Assembly (NCBI GenBank): GCA_937894065.1
Contig: CALCST010000026.1
Location: forward strand, 1-64,000
DNA length: 64,000 nucleotides
Origin: an uncultured Parabacteroides sp.
Lineage (GTDB): Bacteria; Bacteroidota; Bacteroidia; Bacteroidales; Tannerellaceae
Reading direction: 5' to 3'
Below are positions 16,335 through 25,689 of this stretch, in pieces. The first letter of the stretch is position 1, and every line of letters starts with the position of its first letter. The notes under the pieces are model-generated. The model saw nothing but the letters and a program-made list of their open reading frames with translations, searched no databases and had not been told where the DNA came from. Made by a program: the position numbers and the translations under genes.

Positions 16335-17012
16335 TCACTTCTTGACTATCTTCATCGATTTAATTTTAATATTCTTAAGCGGACGGTCATCCTCATTAGT
16401 CTCAACCAACTGAATTTTCATGACAGTTTTCATTCCACTTATCACTTCGCCAAAAATAGTATACTTACCGTCAAGATGAGGAGCACCGCCTTCAAGCATA
16501 TAAGCCTGTTTCTGTTCCGGAGTGAGGGTTATATTCTTCTCCTTTTCCATCTTTTCCAATTCCATTTCGGTAAAAAATTTACCTGTAACAATATAGAACT
16601 GTGTTGCAGATGATGCTCGTTCAGGGTTCACGTCATCGCCAGTACGTGCAGCACAAAGCATTCCCGCTTTATGAAAATATTTAGGATAAACTATTTCCGC
16701 TGGTATAGTATAATCCAAATCACCATCTCCCAGATGTTTATCCATTGGGGCATCCTTTGAATTAACATCGCCAGCCTGAATCATAAACTGTTTTATAACG
16801 CGATGAAAGAGCAAACCGTCATAAAGTTTTTCGTTAACATTCTTAATGAAATTATCACGATGTTTGGGCGTATCATTAAACAATTTAACTTTAACTTTAC
16901 CCATATCGGTATCAATCAAAACAATAGTTTCTGCTTCCTGTGCTCTCAAATCAGACGCCAAAGCAAAAATCATCACAAAAGAGATGAGCAATGAGGAAAA
17001 AATATATTTCAT
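16335..17012 (-). CDS. Cyclophilin-type peptidyl-prolyl isomerase, periplasmic
   Basis: A cyclophilin of about 225 residues. I choose the ATG at 17012 because it gives a normal signal peptide (MKYIFSSLLISFVMIFALAS then DLRAQ, cleavage after Ala); longer frames back to 17099 would bury it. The core is GLLFHRVIKQFMIQAGD, GMLCAARTGDDVNPERASSATQFYIVTG and YTIFGEVISGMKTVMKI. It should assist folding of exported proteins. It is transcribed before the cytoplasmic paralogue, 95 bases apart, probably as one unit. The insertion between YIVTG and the final strands is about 30 residues, versus about 80 in the paralogue. Confidence 0.9.
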   Translation of the reverse strand: MKYIFSSLLISFVMIFALASDLRAQEAETIVLIDTDMGKVKVKLFNDTPKHRDNFIKNVNEKLYDGLLFHRVIKQFMIQAGDVNSKDAPMDKHLGDGDLDYTIPAEIVYPKYFHKAGMLCAARTGDDVNPERASSATQFYIVTGKFFTEMELEKMEKEKNITLTPEQKQAYMLEGGAPHLDGKYTIFGEVISGMKTVMKIQLVETNEDDRPLKNIKIKSMKIVKK

Positions 17013-17131
17013 ATTACAGATAATTAATTTGTTTTTCATTCGACAAAAATACATAAAACTCTTCGATTTATAAGCAGGTAAAATAAAAAAGTGAAGCATT
17101 CAGCTTTATAAATGAATACAATATAAAACAA

Positions 17132-17200
17132 GGCCGTATATATCCGGAAGTAAATCCAAATATATACGGCCCCAATACAATTTAGGTCCGACCCTAAATT
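17132..17200 (-). terminator. Double hairpin; terminator of GH125
   Basis: GGCCGTATATAT (17132-17143) pairs perfectly with ATATATACGGCC (17160-17171), and a second stem AATTTAGG/CCTAAATT (17179-17200) lies beside it. On the minus strand the larger stem is followed by TTGTTTTATATTG. It begins 44 bases past the GH125 stop. Fifteen bases (AAATATATACGGCCC) recur in the 55.6-kb palindrome. Confidence 0.65.
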
Positions 17201-17243
17201 ACAATATATACGAATCTATTTTTGTGATTCTCTCTTTCAGATT

Positions 17244-18719
17244 TTACCCTAGCAAATCTTTCAATTTACCTTCAGACTGCAAACGGATAATCAATTCTCC
17301 GAACAATGTATTTGCCCAGGCAAACCATGAACGTGTGAACTTCTTAGGATCATCCTTATGGAATGATTCATGCATAAATCCAGTATCAGCGTCTGTATCG
17401 CGAAGTATCTCAATACATGTTCTGATTTCTTTTTCATCCTGTGAAGTATGCGCACGCATAACAATACTCATAGGCCATACAAAGTCAAAACCGATATGAG
17501 GACCGCCAATTCCCTCGCCTGCTTTTCCTTTGAAGAAATATGGATTAGAAGTACTCAACACAAAATTACGTGTATTTTGATAAATCGGATCATTAACATC
17601 AATACAACCAAGGAACGGCAAAGCAAGAAGGCTAGGCACGTTAGCATCATCCATCAAGTTTACGCTACCGAAACCATCTACTTCGAATGCATAAATCTTA
17701 CCGAATTTTGGATGCTCTACGATTGCATATTTCTTAATTGCAGCCTCAACTTCTTTTGCCAAAGCTTCACATTTCTCAGCCAATGCAGAATTATTCTTTA
17801 TTGTTCTCAACATTTCAGAAGCCTGACGAAGAGATGTCACAGCAAAGAAGTTTGAAGGAATAAGGAATCCGAACAATGAAGCATCATCAGACGGACGGAA
17901 TGAGGAAACAATCAATCCAACAGGATTAACAGGACTTCCATATCCGTCATTGAGCAATGTATCTCCCTGACGGTTGGTTGTACGTGTAAATTTATAAGGA
18001 CCAAGACCGTCTTTACGCTGCTGCTCGATAAAAGTAGAATATATTGTTTCAATTGCTTTCACCCATTTATCGTCAAACGGAGTTGTATCTCCTGTTTCTT
18101 TCCAATAATGATAAGCCAGACGAATAGGATAACAAAGTGAATCAATTTCCCATTTACGTTCATGAAGTTCTTTTTTCATGTCAGTATGGTCGCTTTCCCA
18201 CTCACTGCCAGTCGGACCTTCATTAAAGCCGTTTGCATATGGGTCGATAAGAATACAGTCTGTCTGACGGCGGATAACACCTTCAAGCATTGTCTGCAAT
18301 TTCTTATCTTCTTTAGCCAAAACTACATATGGATAAACCTGAGCAGAAGAATCGCGCAGCCACATTGCGTGGATATCACCTGTAATAACAAATGTATCAG
18401 GTTTTCCGTCTTTCATCTTATGCTCACATGTTGTATCCAATGTGTTAGGATAACAGTTTTCAAACATCCAGGCAAGTTTCTGGTCTTTGATACGTGATTT
18501 CACTGCAGCTATTTTCTTTTCTACTGCTTCAGAAGTGAATTTACGTGCAGAAAGAGCCGGACGTTTACATTTAAAATTGGTTGCACTTTGTGTTTCAGCA
18601 AAGAAATTTGCGGTAGTAGTCTTGTCGATTGAAGTTACTGTTGCATACAAATCTTTTCCGGCAAGCAAACCTGCAACAGAAGCTGCTCCCGTTCTTAAGA
18701 AATTACGTCGTGTTGTCAT
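17244..18719 (-). CDS. GH125 family exo-alpha-1,6-mannosidase-like protein, Tat signal
   Basis: A 491-residue protein of the GH125/DUF1237 family, whose characterised members are inverting exo-alpha-1,6-mannosidases acting on N-glycan or yeast mannan fragments. The (alpha/alpha)6-barrel signature ITGDIHAMWLRDSSAQVYPY is at about 113-131, with YGSPVNPVGLIVSSFRPSDDA and GFMHESFHKDD later. The start TRRNFLRTGAASVAGLLAG is a classical twin-arginine signal, so it is exported folded, probably to the periplasm. It is alone here, without other mannan genes. The substrate is inferred from the family; export by Tat is well supported by the motif. Confidence 0.88.
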   Translation of the reverse strand: MTTRRNFLRTGAASVAGLLAGKDLYATVTSIDKTTTANFFAETQSATNFKCKRPALSARKFTSEAVEKKIAAVKSRIKDQKLAWMFENCYPNTLDTTCEHKMKDGKPDTFVITGDIHAMWLRDSSAQVYPYVVLAKEDKKLQTMLEGVIRRQTDCILIDPYANGFNEGPTGSEWESDHTDMKKELHERKWEIDSLCYPIRLAYHYWKETGDTTPFDDKWVKAIETIYSTFIEQQRKDGLGPYKFTRTTNRQGDTLLNDGYGSPVNPVGLIVSSFRPSDDASLFGFLIPSNFFAVTSLRQASEMLRTIKNNSALAEKCEALAKEVEAAIKKYAIVEHPKFGKIYAFEVDGFGSVNLMDDANVPSLLALPFLGCIDVNDPIYQNTRNFVLSTSNPYFFKGKAGEGIGGPHIGFDFVWPMSIVMRAHTSQDEKEIRTCIEILRDTDADTGFMHESFHKDDPKKFTRSWFAWANTLFGELIIRLQSEGKLKDLLG

Positions 18720-18787
18720 GGAATAATTTTTAAATAATCTATATTTCGATGCAAATATACTATTTTCCTATAAACCTTATAAAAAAG

Positions 18788-18826
18788 TTAGGCTTTCAAC
18801 TCACAATAACAGAGAAGAAAGCCTAA
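18788..18826 (-). terminator. Terminator of rpoD
   Basis: TTAGGCTTTC (18788-18797) pairs with GAAAGCCTAA (18817-18826). On the minus strand the stem is followed by CTTTTTTATAAGG. It begins 35 bases after the sigma factor stop codon. Confidence 0.75.
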
Positions 18827-18861
18827 TAATTCTTTCAAAAAACACTCTTTTTCACAAAGAG

Positions 18862-19722
18862 TTAACCTAAATAAGATTTCAAAAGCTTGCTACGAGTACC
18901 TTGTCTTAATCTTCTGATTGCTTTTTCCTTGATCTGGCGGACGCGCTCACGTGTGAGTCCGAATTTGTCGCCAATCTCTTCCAATGTCATCTCCTGACAG
19001 CCAATACCGAAAAACATTTTGATAATTTCGCATTCTCTTTCGGTCAGTGTAGCAAGTGCTCTATCAATTTCCTTCGCCAATGATTCGTTCATTAACGATC
19101 GGTCAGCAATTGGAGCATCATCGTTCACAAGCACATCCAGCAAACTGTTGTCTTCGCCTTCAACAAAAGGAGCATCAACTGAGATATGACGTCCTGAAAC
19201 TTTCAAAGTATCGGAAATCTTATCTACAGGGATTTCCAATTCATCTGCCAATTCCTCTGGAGACGGACGACGTTCGTTTTCCTGCTCAAATTTAGAGAAC
19301 GCCTTACTGATTTTGTTAAGCGAACCTACCTGATTCAAAGGCAAGCGAACAATACGAGACTGCTCTGCCAAAGCTTGCAGGATTGACTGACGAATCCACC
19401 ATACAGCATAGGAAATAAACTTAAAACCACGAGTTTCATCAAACTTCTCAGCAGCTTTAATCAGACCTAAGTTTCCTTCGTTAATCAAGTCAGGCAAACT
19501 TAATCCCTGATTCTGATACTGTTTAGCCACAGATACTACGAAACGCAAGTTGGCTCTTGTCAACTTCTCTAACGCTCTACGGTCACCTCTTTTGATGGCC
19601 TGTGCCAATTCAACTTCCTCTTCTACAGTAATAAGATCTTCACGACCGATTTCCTGAAGATACTTATCCAAAGAAGCGCTTTCGCGATTGGTAATGGACT
19701 TAGTTATCTTTAATTGTCTCAT
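18862..19722 (-). CDS. rpoD: Primary sigma factor (sigma-70 family, Bacteroidetes type)
   Basis: A 286-residue housekeeping sigma factor. It lacks the long region 1.1 of E. coli RpoD, as is normal in Bacteroidetes. Region 1.2 (SLDKYLQEIGREDLITVEEE), region 2 (ANLRFVVSVAKQYQNQGLSLPDLINEGNLGLIKAAEKFD, then FKFISYAVWWIRQSI for -7 recognition and melting), region 3 and region 4.2 (MTLEEIGDKFGLTRERVRQIKEKAIRRLR) are all intact. This protein reads the TTTG/TAnnTTTG promoters noted across the window. The gene is separate, with its own -7 box and terminator. Confidence 0.95.
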   Translation of the reverse strand: MRQLKITKSITNRESASLDKYLQEIGREDLITVEEEVELAQAIKRGDRRALEKLTRANLRFVVSVAKQYQNQGLSLPDLINEGNLGLIKAAEKFDETRGFKFISYAVWWIRQSILQALAEQSRIVRLPLNQVGSLNKISKAFSKFEQENERRPSPEELADELEIPVDKISDTLKVSGRHISVDAPFVEGEDNSLLDVLVNDDAPIADRSLMNESLAKEIDRALATLTERECEIIKMFFGIGCQEMTLEEIGDKFGLTRERVRQIKEKAIRRLRQGTRSKLLKSYLG

Positions 19723-19751
19723 CCAACGATTTTATTGAAAAATATAGGTTG

Positions 19752-19759
19752 CAAAATTA
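19752..19759 (-). promoter_or_regulatory. Candidate -7 box of rpoD
   Basis: The minus strand reads TAATTTTG, a full TAnnTTTG match, 30 bases before the rpoD start. The expected -33 position falls in the foot of the hairpin at 19777-19813. Confidence 0.45.
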
Positions 19760-19776
19760 ACTATTTTCTGATAAAG

Positions 19777-19813
19777 AGAACAAGCTGAACAGAATATATG
19801 TTCAGCTTGTTCT
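19777..19813. terminator. Perfect 14-bp hairpin upstream of rpoD
   Basis: AGAACAAGCTGAAC pairs perfectly with GTTCAGCTTGTTCT around a nine-base loop. It stands between the end of the HtrA gene and the rpoD promoter on the minus strand and is followed there only by TCTTTATC, so termination would be moderate. It may insulate rpoD from htrA transcription. Confidence 0.6.
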
Positions 19814-19915
19814 AATCTTTTAACAAAAATTTAGTCTAAATCTACAAATGATATAACTACAACTTAAAAACCATCACAATATTAAGTCGAATTATAACAG
19901 TTTAAAATATTTCAT

Positions 19916-20011
19916 AAGTTTCGCAAGTTGCTCAACTTGCAAGTTAACACTTGGAAAAACTCTTGTCAACTTGTTTTATCTTCTCAACAGAAAGTTAAGA
20001 TTGCGAAACTT
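19916..20011. repeat. Dispersed palindromic repeat, copy D
   Basis: A 96-bp element starting AAGTTTCGCAAGTTGCTCAA and ending TTAAGATTGCGAAACTT, with inverted ends and a short TCTTGTCAACTTG centre. It begins 9 bases after the HtrA stop codon. Confidence 0.8.
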
Positions 20012-20020
20012 GAATAATAT

Positions 20021-21580
20021 TTATTCTGCCAAATCAATTGCATAATATTTAGTTCGTCCGTTAGGGTAAAAACCTTTGATAAATAAGCCCTGATCTTCAG
20101 AACGTCCTTGCAAAGCATTTTCAACTATCTTTTCGAAATCTTCAGGAGTCTTTATTCTCTGATTATTTACAACCATAATTATAAAGCCTTTCTTGATTCC
20201 TGCATCTTTCAATTTTCCGCTTGTAAGTCCTGTAACCTCAATACCATAGCTTACACCTAGTTCACGTTTTTCCTTATCTGACAATGCTTTGAAAGCTGCA
20301 CCCATCATTTCTGTACCATCTGTCTTTTCTACAACTTTAGTACTTCCCTGTGCATTTTTCAACTCAACAGTGAAAACTTTTTCTGTTCCTTTTCTGTTGA
20401 CTTTAACCTGAACTTTATCACCAGGACGATATTTACTAATCTGTTCCTGAAGGGCATTTGCATTTTTAACTTTGACATCATTTATCGCGATAATAACATC
20501 GCCTCTTTCCAAACCAGCTTCCTTAGCAGAACTGCGTTCAGCAAAATCACTTACACATGCACCTTCTGAGACTTTAACCATTTCCTTAAGCTCTTTTATA
20601 TCTTTTTCCAAGTCTTCAGGAAGGTTCGGATAACTTAGCATATCATCCAAATCACCAACGCTACGCATCATAACCCCCAGTACAGCTCTCTGAACTGTTC
20701 CATACTGCTTCAAGTCGTTTGCTACTTTTCCTGCGATACTGATTGGAACTGCAAATGAATATCCTGCAAAGTTTCCTGTTTCAGAATAAATAGCAGTATT
20801 GATACCAACCAGTTCACCTTTAGTATTCACCAATGCTCCACCACTGTTCCCCGGATTCACAGCAGCATCTGTCTGAATAAATGATTCAATTTTAGTTTTA
20901 TCACCACCAACAGAAATACCACGGCCTTTAGCACTAACAATACCAGCAGTTACTGTTGAAGTAAGATTAAATGGGTTACCTACAGCTAAAACCCACTCTC
21001 CAACTTTCAGTTTTTCAGAATTTCCGAAAGGTATTGTCGGAAGATTCTCTGCTTCAATCTTAATCAAAGCTATATCTGTTGAAGGGTCTGTTCCTATAAG
21101 TTTAGCAGCAAATTTACGGTTATCATTCAATGTTACTTCAAGTTCATCTGCTCCTTCAACCACATGATTATTTGTTATAATGTATCCGTCTGTTGAAATT
21201 ATAACACCGGAACCAGAACCAACTTTTGGCTGAGGTGTAGGACGCTGGAAATTTCCACGACCGCCGAAACCAAAGAAATATTCAAAAGGATCAAAATAAC
21301 CTTCACCACCAGATGATGAACGAGCATTTGTTGTTGCCTTAATATGAACTACACCATGAACAGCACTCTCTGCTGCCATAGTAAAGTCTGTATTTTCTGC
21401 TGCAACAGCTGAATAACCAACCGTACGAACCGGTTGCTTAAATGTATTTTCAAACTCACCTGTACTTACGACCTCAGTATTTTTCTGTTGCATCAAATAA
21501 GAACTAGTTCCTATTGCTGCACCTGAACTGATTGCAGCCACAACTACAACCATTGCTACATTTTTCCAAATTCGTTTCAT
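20021..21580 (-). CDS. HtrA/DegQ-like periplasmic serine protease
   Basis: A 519-residue Do-family protease and chaperone for misfolded envelope proteins. Residues 8-30 form a single N-terminal hydrophobic segment (signal or anchor). The trypsin-like triad is H139 (TNNHVVEG), D169 (DPSTDIALIKI) and S246 (NPGNSGGAL). Two PDZ domains follow: the first at about 290-410 (RGDVIIAINDVKV) and a more divergent second at about 430-515. An ARSSSGGEGYFDPFEYFFGFGG insert between signal and protease is the Gly/Phe-rich loop usual in Bacteroidetes DegQ. It should form cage-like oligomers. Repeat copy D follows the stop codon. Confidence 0.93.
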   Translation of the reverse strand: MKRIWKNVAMVVVVAAISSGAAIGTSSYLMQQKNTEVVSTGEFENTFKQPVRTVGYSAVAAENTDFTMAAESAVHGVVHIKATTNARSSSGGEGYFDPFEYFFGFGGRGNFQRPTPQPKVGSGSGVIISTDGYIITNNHVVEGADELEVTLNDNRKFAAKLIGTDPSTDIALIKIEAENLPTIPFGNSEKLKVGEWVLAVGNPFNLTSTVTAGIVSAKGRGISVGGDKTKIESFIQTDAAVNPGNSGGALVNTKGELVGINTAIYSETGNFAGYSFAVPISIAGKVANDLKQYGTVQRAVLGVMMRSVGDLDDMLSYPNLPEDLEKDIKELKEMVKVSEGACVSDFAERSSAKEAGLERGDVIIAINDVKVKNANALQEQISKYRPGDKVQVKVNRKGTEKVFTVELKNAQGSTKVVEKTDGTEMMGAAFKALSDKEKRELGVSYGIEVTGLTSGKLKDAGIKKGFIIMVVNNQRIKTPEDFEKIVENALQGRSEDQGLFIKGFYPNGRTKYYAIDLAE

Positions 21581-21844
21581 ACTTTATTTGTTTTTAAAAT
21601 GTTTTCTATCAAAAATTCTTGTTTTATCTTTTCACACCGGCAAATTAATATCAAAATCTACTGATTTAACTATTTTCCAACTCATTTTTTATCACTTTTA
21701 ACGGCACTATAAATATGCTTAACCGCACTTAACAGTACTTGGCTATGCAAAGTACCTTTTTAACAGTCTGCCAAACCAAATATGATGAATAAGGAATAAC
21801 AATAAAAAATAGCTTTACAGATAATATATAAGATAAAAAACTCT

Positions 21845-21852
21845 TTACTTTG
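21845..21852 (+). promoter_or_regulatory. Candidate -7 box of the BASS transporter gene
   Basis: TTACTTTG lies 31 bases before the ATG at 21883. The same octamer precedes susC (28854) and the 55.3-kb RNA (55332). It decides the start: the alternative ATG at 21850 would overlap the box and precede transcription. Nearby, the 302-base interval to the HtrA gene holds only a small GTACTT/AAGTAC hairpin (about 21737-21757). Confidence 0.45.
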
Positions 21853-21882
21853 CACTGTCTAAACGCAAAACAAAAATACATT

Positions 21883-22839
21883 ATGCTCACTTTCCTAAAA
21901 AATTGGACACTGCCTATAGCCATGTTATTTGGTACGTTTGTATATCTAATATTTGCAAACACTGTATGTCTTAATCCTATAAAACCTGCAGTCTATAAAG
22001 TAATAGAATATGCAACACCTTTTCTTATTTTTGCACAATTGCTACTTACATTCTGTAAAGTAAACCCCAAAGGATTAATACCTACAAAATGGCATTTATG
22101 GCTGCTGATATTCCAGCTACTGACATGTTTGATTGTTGCTGCTGCAATAATTGTACTGCCAGTCAGTCAATCTTTGAGATATATTCTTGAAGGTGCAATG
22201 GTTTGTCTGATTTGCCCAACAGCTACAGCTGCCGCTGTAATTACAGGTAAATTAGGAGGAAATGTATCAGGACTTACCACATATACTCTACTATCAAATA
22301 TTTTAGCTGCTATTATTGTCCCATTGGTATTTCCTTTGATGGAAACACACAACGATATGGAATTCATTACAGCATTCCTACGTATATTAAGTAAAGTATT
22401 CCCATTATTACTTCTTCCTTTTATAATGGCAATATTATTACGAATACTTGTTCCTAAAGCCCATAAATGGTTATTTGAACATTCTGGAATAGCATTCTAT
22501 CTTTGGGGAATAGCATTGGCAATTGTCAGTGGTCAGACTGTGCGTTCTCTGTTAAATGCCGATGCATCTATTTCTGCAGAAATAGGTTTATGCCTTGCCG
22601 GATTAATAACATGCTGCATCCAGTTTTATATAGGTAAAAGAATTGGTACTGCATATGGAGACCGCATCAGTGCTGGACAAGCACTTGGACAGAAGAACAC
22701 AGTCCTTGCCATATGGATGGCATATACATATCTTAATCCACTCTCTTCTGTTGCTCCGGGAAGCTATGTATTATGGCAAAACACTTTCAACAGTTGGCAG
22801 CTTTGGAAAAAAAGGAAGGCAGAAAAAAGCCAATCATAA
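21883..22839 (+). CDS. BASS-family (bile acid:sodium symporter-like) transporter
   Basis: A 318-residue inner-membrane protein of the BASS/SBF-like superfamily with about nine or ten hydrophobic helices. The motif CLICPTATAAAVITGKLGGNVSGLTTYTLLSNILAA (about residues 107-142) is the crossover region, and ISAGQALGQKNTVLAIWMA is the second half-site. Relatives move organic acids, pantoate or steroid conjugates with sodium; the substrate here is unknown. I start at 21883, because the promoter box ends at 21852 and an earlier frame start at 21850 would be untranscribed. It is followed 86 bases later by the TonB receptor, which has its own promoter. Confidence 0.82.
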   Translation: MLTFLKNWTLPIAMLFGTFVYLIFANTVCLNPIKPAVYKVIEYATPFLIFAQLLLTFCKVNPKGLIPTKWHLWLLIFQLLTCLIVAAAIIVLPVSQSLRYILEGAMVCLICPTATAAAVITGKLGGNVSGLTTYTLLSNILAAIIVPLVFPLMETHNDMEFITAFLRILSKVFPLLLLPFIMAILLRILVPKAHKWLFEHSGIAFYLWGIALAIVSGQTVRSLLNADASISAEIGLCLAGLITCCIQFYIGKRIGTAYGDRISAGQALGQKNTVLAIWMAYTYLNPLSSVAPGSYVLWQNTFNSWQLWKKRKAEKSQS

Positions 22840-22889
22840 TTGTAACAGATTTGTAAAACAATCGTATTATAAGCGTAATTCAGACACCA

Positions 22890-22897
22890 TACTTTTG
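22890..22897 (+). promoter_or_regulatory. -7 box of the TonB receptor operon
   Basis: TACTTTTG is a full TAnnTTTG match. Transcription should begin near 22904, which favours the receptor start at 22926 over the ATG at 22908. The -33 element is unclear. Confidence 0.5.
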
Positions 22898-22925
22898 CAG
22901 GCGAAAAATGAATTACAGCTTATAT

Positions 22926-25589
22926 ATGAAATCATTATTATTTCCGTTTATTATTACAACATTATATGCCGGAGCTATAAATGCAGCGACATTTAAAGGA
23001 AAAGTTAAAGACGCAAAAACAGGAGAAGAATTAATAGGAGCTACAATTTTTGTCAAAGAAGATCCAACTATTGGCTCTGTAACAGGATTAGATGGTTCTT
23101 TCATTTTAAATAAAATTCCAAACAACAAAAAAGTGACTCTTGTTTGTAGTTACTTGAGTTATCATACAATTGAAAAAGTAGTAAATACACAAACAACAGA
23201 AGATATTCTTTTTAATCTGGAAGCTGAGTCACAAAATATTGGTGAAGTAACAATTATTGCACATAACCCAGGAAAAACAGAAGCCGGTGCACGTGGCATT
23301 GAAAAACAATCAATGAATGTTGTAAACGTAATGAGTGCCAAAGCCATTGAACTTTCACCAGATATAACAGTTGCAAATGTTATACAACGTATGTCAGGTG
23401 TTACTATTGAGAGAAACAGTAGTGGCGAAGGACAATATGCTATACTTCGCGGTATGGATAAACGTTACAACTATACATTAATAAACGGAGTAAAAATACC
23501 TAGCCCTGACAATAAAAACAGATTTGTGCCATTGGATATTTTCCCTTCAGAAATGCTGGACAGACTTGAGGTTTCAAAATCTCTTACAGCAAATATGGAA
23601 GGAGACGGTATCGGTGGTGCTGTGAATCTTATAATGAAAGATGCTCCATCCGAAAGACAAATCACTGCAAACCTTTCAACTGGATACAACTCAATGTATT
23701 TCGGTAGAGATTTCCAGTCTTTCAACAAAGGTGGCATTACCAAACAATCACCTTATGAGGCTCAAGGCAAACCGGAAGACTACAAGGTAAGTTCCAAAGA
23801 TTTCAGTAATTCAAATATGAAAATGAAATGGAACGCTCCTCTTCCAGATTTGACAGCCGGAGTTTCATATGGTGACAGATTCTTTGACGACAAACTTGGT
23901 GTGATGATAGCAGGAAGCTACATGAATACTTACAGAGGTAAAGAAAGTATGCTCTACTATCAGCCGGGAACTTCACACAACGGTATCGAATACCGTAACT
24001 ATTCTTCACAACAGACAAGAAGCGGTGCACACGTAAAGCTGGATTACCATTTAAACGAAAAGAATAAATTCACATGGTATAACGGATATATGGATATGCA
24101 GGAAGCAGAAGTCAGAGACGGAGAAGATGACAAAGAGCGTTCTGTCAGAATGAAATGGAATCATCAGTATATCATTAACTCCACATTAAAAGGCGAGCAT
24201 CACTTTTTGAGCAACAACGCCTTGAAATTAAACTGGTCTGCTGTTATATCTAAAGCATACAACGAAACTCCGGACAATACCGAAATCTTCATGCAGGGTT
24301 CACACATACAAACATCAAACGCTGCAACCAGAAGATGGGAACATAACTCCGACAAAGACAAAGCCGCTTACGTTGATTTATCTTACAAGCACAATATCGA
24401 CAGCCAGTCTTTTTGGGATTTCTCCGTCGGTGGTATGTTCAGAGATAAGAAAAGAGACAGCTTTTTCAACGAATATACTTTTGATTCTGCCACAGGTACA
24501 AAAGACCCTCAATATTTAGGTGAAGACTGGAACAACTTTGACGAAATTCTTCTAGAACCTCGTCCGTACGGAAATATTGGCGACCCGTTGAATTATGACG
24601 CAACCGAACAGATTGGTGCTGGATATGGTATGGTTAAATATACTTCCGGTAAATGGGAATTGACTGCCGGTGTCCGTGTGGAACATACAAACCAAGGATA
24701 TGTACTGAAATTTGCCCGCGATGTTGACCCTGAAGGCAAACAGATATATACAGACATTCTCCCAAGTTTCCATGCAAAAAGAGAAATTCATAAGAATGCC
24801 AACGTAAGATTCTCTTATGCTCGTTCAATAAACAGACCTAGCTTTTTCGAAATTGTTCCTTACAGCATAATCAATGAAGACTACAAGGAGAAAGGTAATC
24901 CTGATCTGAAGCATACAGTAGCCGACAATATTGATTTGAGATATGAATTTTTTCCTAAAACATCTGAACAAATCATGGTTGGTCTGTTCTATAAAAGATT
25001 GATTAACCCTATTGAATACGGATTGCTGAACGAAGGCCAGGACACTTACTATAAACCTATGAACTTCGGTAACGCAAACAACCTTGGTGTTGAAGTTGAC
25101 GTTCTTAAATATTTCAACTGGTTTGGTATAAAAGCCAATTATACTTATACACATTCCAGAATTACAACTGACAAGAGACTTATGGATGGTTCAGAAGTAA
25201 CATCATGCAAACAAAGCAGACCTTTGTTCGGTCAGGCAGCTCACGTTGCAAATCTGTCTCTCTTGTTCAAGGAAAGCAAATATAAATGGGAAGGTCAGAT
25301 TGCAATGAGTTACACAGGCAAACGCTTAAGCGACATTTCCAACTGGTTTGATGATGATATTTGGGAAGCTGGATATGCGCAACTTGATGCTTCGCTTGAA
25401 AAGAGTTTCAAAAACGGTATAAGCATTTATGCAAAAGCATCCAACCTTCTTGACACTCCCCTATTACGTTTTATACAAAAAGGTCCGCATACTGAAAATG
25501 TAAATTACGACAGATACAACGGAAACGTAATTGAAAGAAAAGAATGGCACGGACAGTCCATCATGTTAGGTATAAGATATAAATTGTAG
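22926..25589 (+). CDS. TonB-dependent outer-membrane receptor
   Basis: An approximately 887-residue outer-membrane transporter. After the signal peptide (MKSLLFPFIITTLYAGAINA) comes a carboxypeptidase-regulatory-like domain (FKGKVKDAKTGEELIGATIF), then the plug (VANVIQRMSGVTIERNSSG, YAILRGMDKRYNYTLINGV, LTANMEGDGIGGAVNLIMK) and a 22-strand barrel ending in YKL. It is not a SusC; the plug resembles the TonB-siderophore/TIGR01782 type. Energy from TonB would drive uptake of an unidentified ligand. The next two genes, a beta-helix lipoprotein and a phosphoesterase, run in the same direction and suggest import of a phosphorylated or phosphate-linked compound (inference). A fragment of the dispersed repeat follows the stop codon at once. 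Confidence 0.9.
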   Translation: MKSLLFPFIITTLYAGAINAATFKGKVKDAKTGEELIGATIFVKEDPTIGSVTGLDGSFILNKIPNNKKVTLVCSYLSYHTIEKVVNTQTTEDILFNLEAESQNIGEVTIIAHNPGKTEAGARGIEKQSMNVVNVMSAKAIELSPDITVANVIQRMSGVTIERNSSGEGQYAILRGMDKRYNYTLINGVKIPSPDNKNRFVPLDIFPSEMLDRLEVSKSLTANMEGDGIGGAVNLIMKDAPSERQITANLSTGYNSMYFGRDFQSFNKGGITKQSPYEAQGKPEDYKVSSKDFSNSNMKMKWNAPLPDLTAGVSYGDRFFDDKLGVMIAGSYMNTYRGKESMLYYQPGTSHNGIEYRNYSSQQTRSGAHVKLDYHLNEKNKFTWYNGYMDMQEAEVRDGEDDKERSVRMKWNHQYIINSTLKGEHHFLSNNALKLNWSAVISKAYNETPDNTEIFMQGSHIQTSNAATRRWEHNSDKDKAAYVDLSYKHNIDSQSFWDFSVGGMFRDKKRDSFFNEYTFDSATGTKDPQYLGEDWNNFDEILLEPRPYGNIGDPLNYDATEQIGAGYGMVKYTSGKWELTAGVRVEHTNQGYVLKFARDVDPEGKQIYTDILPSFHAKREIHKNANVRFSYARSINRPSFFEIVPYSIINEDYKEKGNPDLKHTVADNIDLRYEFFPKTSEQIMVGLFYKRLINPIEYGLLNEGQDTYYKPMNFGNANNLGVEVDVLKYFNWFGIKANYTYTHSRITTDKRLMDGSEVTSCKQSRPLFGQAAHVANLSLLFKESKYKWEGQIAMSYTGKRLSDISNWFDDDIWEAGYAQLDASLEKSFKNGISIYAKASNLLDTPLLRFIQKGPHTENVNYDRYNGNVIERKEWHGQSIMLGIRYKL

Positions 25590-25628
25590 TTGACAAGGTT
25601 TCAGAGACAAGTTGACAAGGCAAAACAG
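25590..25628. repeat. Dispersed repeat fragment, copy E
   Basis: TTGACAAGGTTTCAGAGACAAGTTGACAAGGCAAAACAG is nearly the same as 15336-15374 inside copy B (shared phrase TTCAGAGACAAGTTGACAAG). It has no terminal arms and directly follows the TonB receptor stop. Confidence 0.6.
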
Positions 25629-25689
25629 ATTGGATTTGAATTCTATTTTGAAATAAAATATTGAATAAACTATAAAACTATTTTTCATC

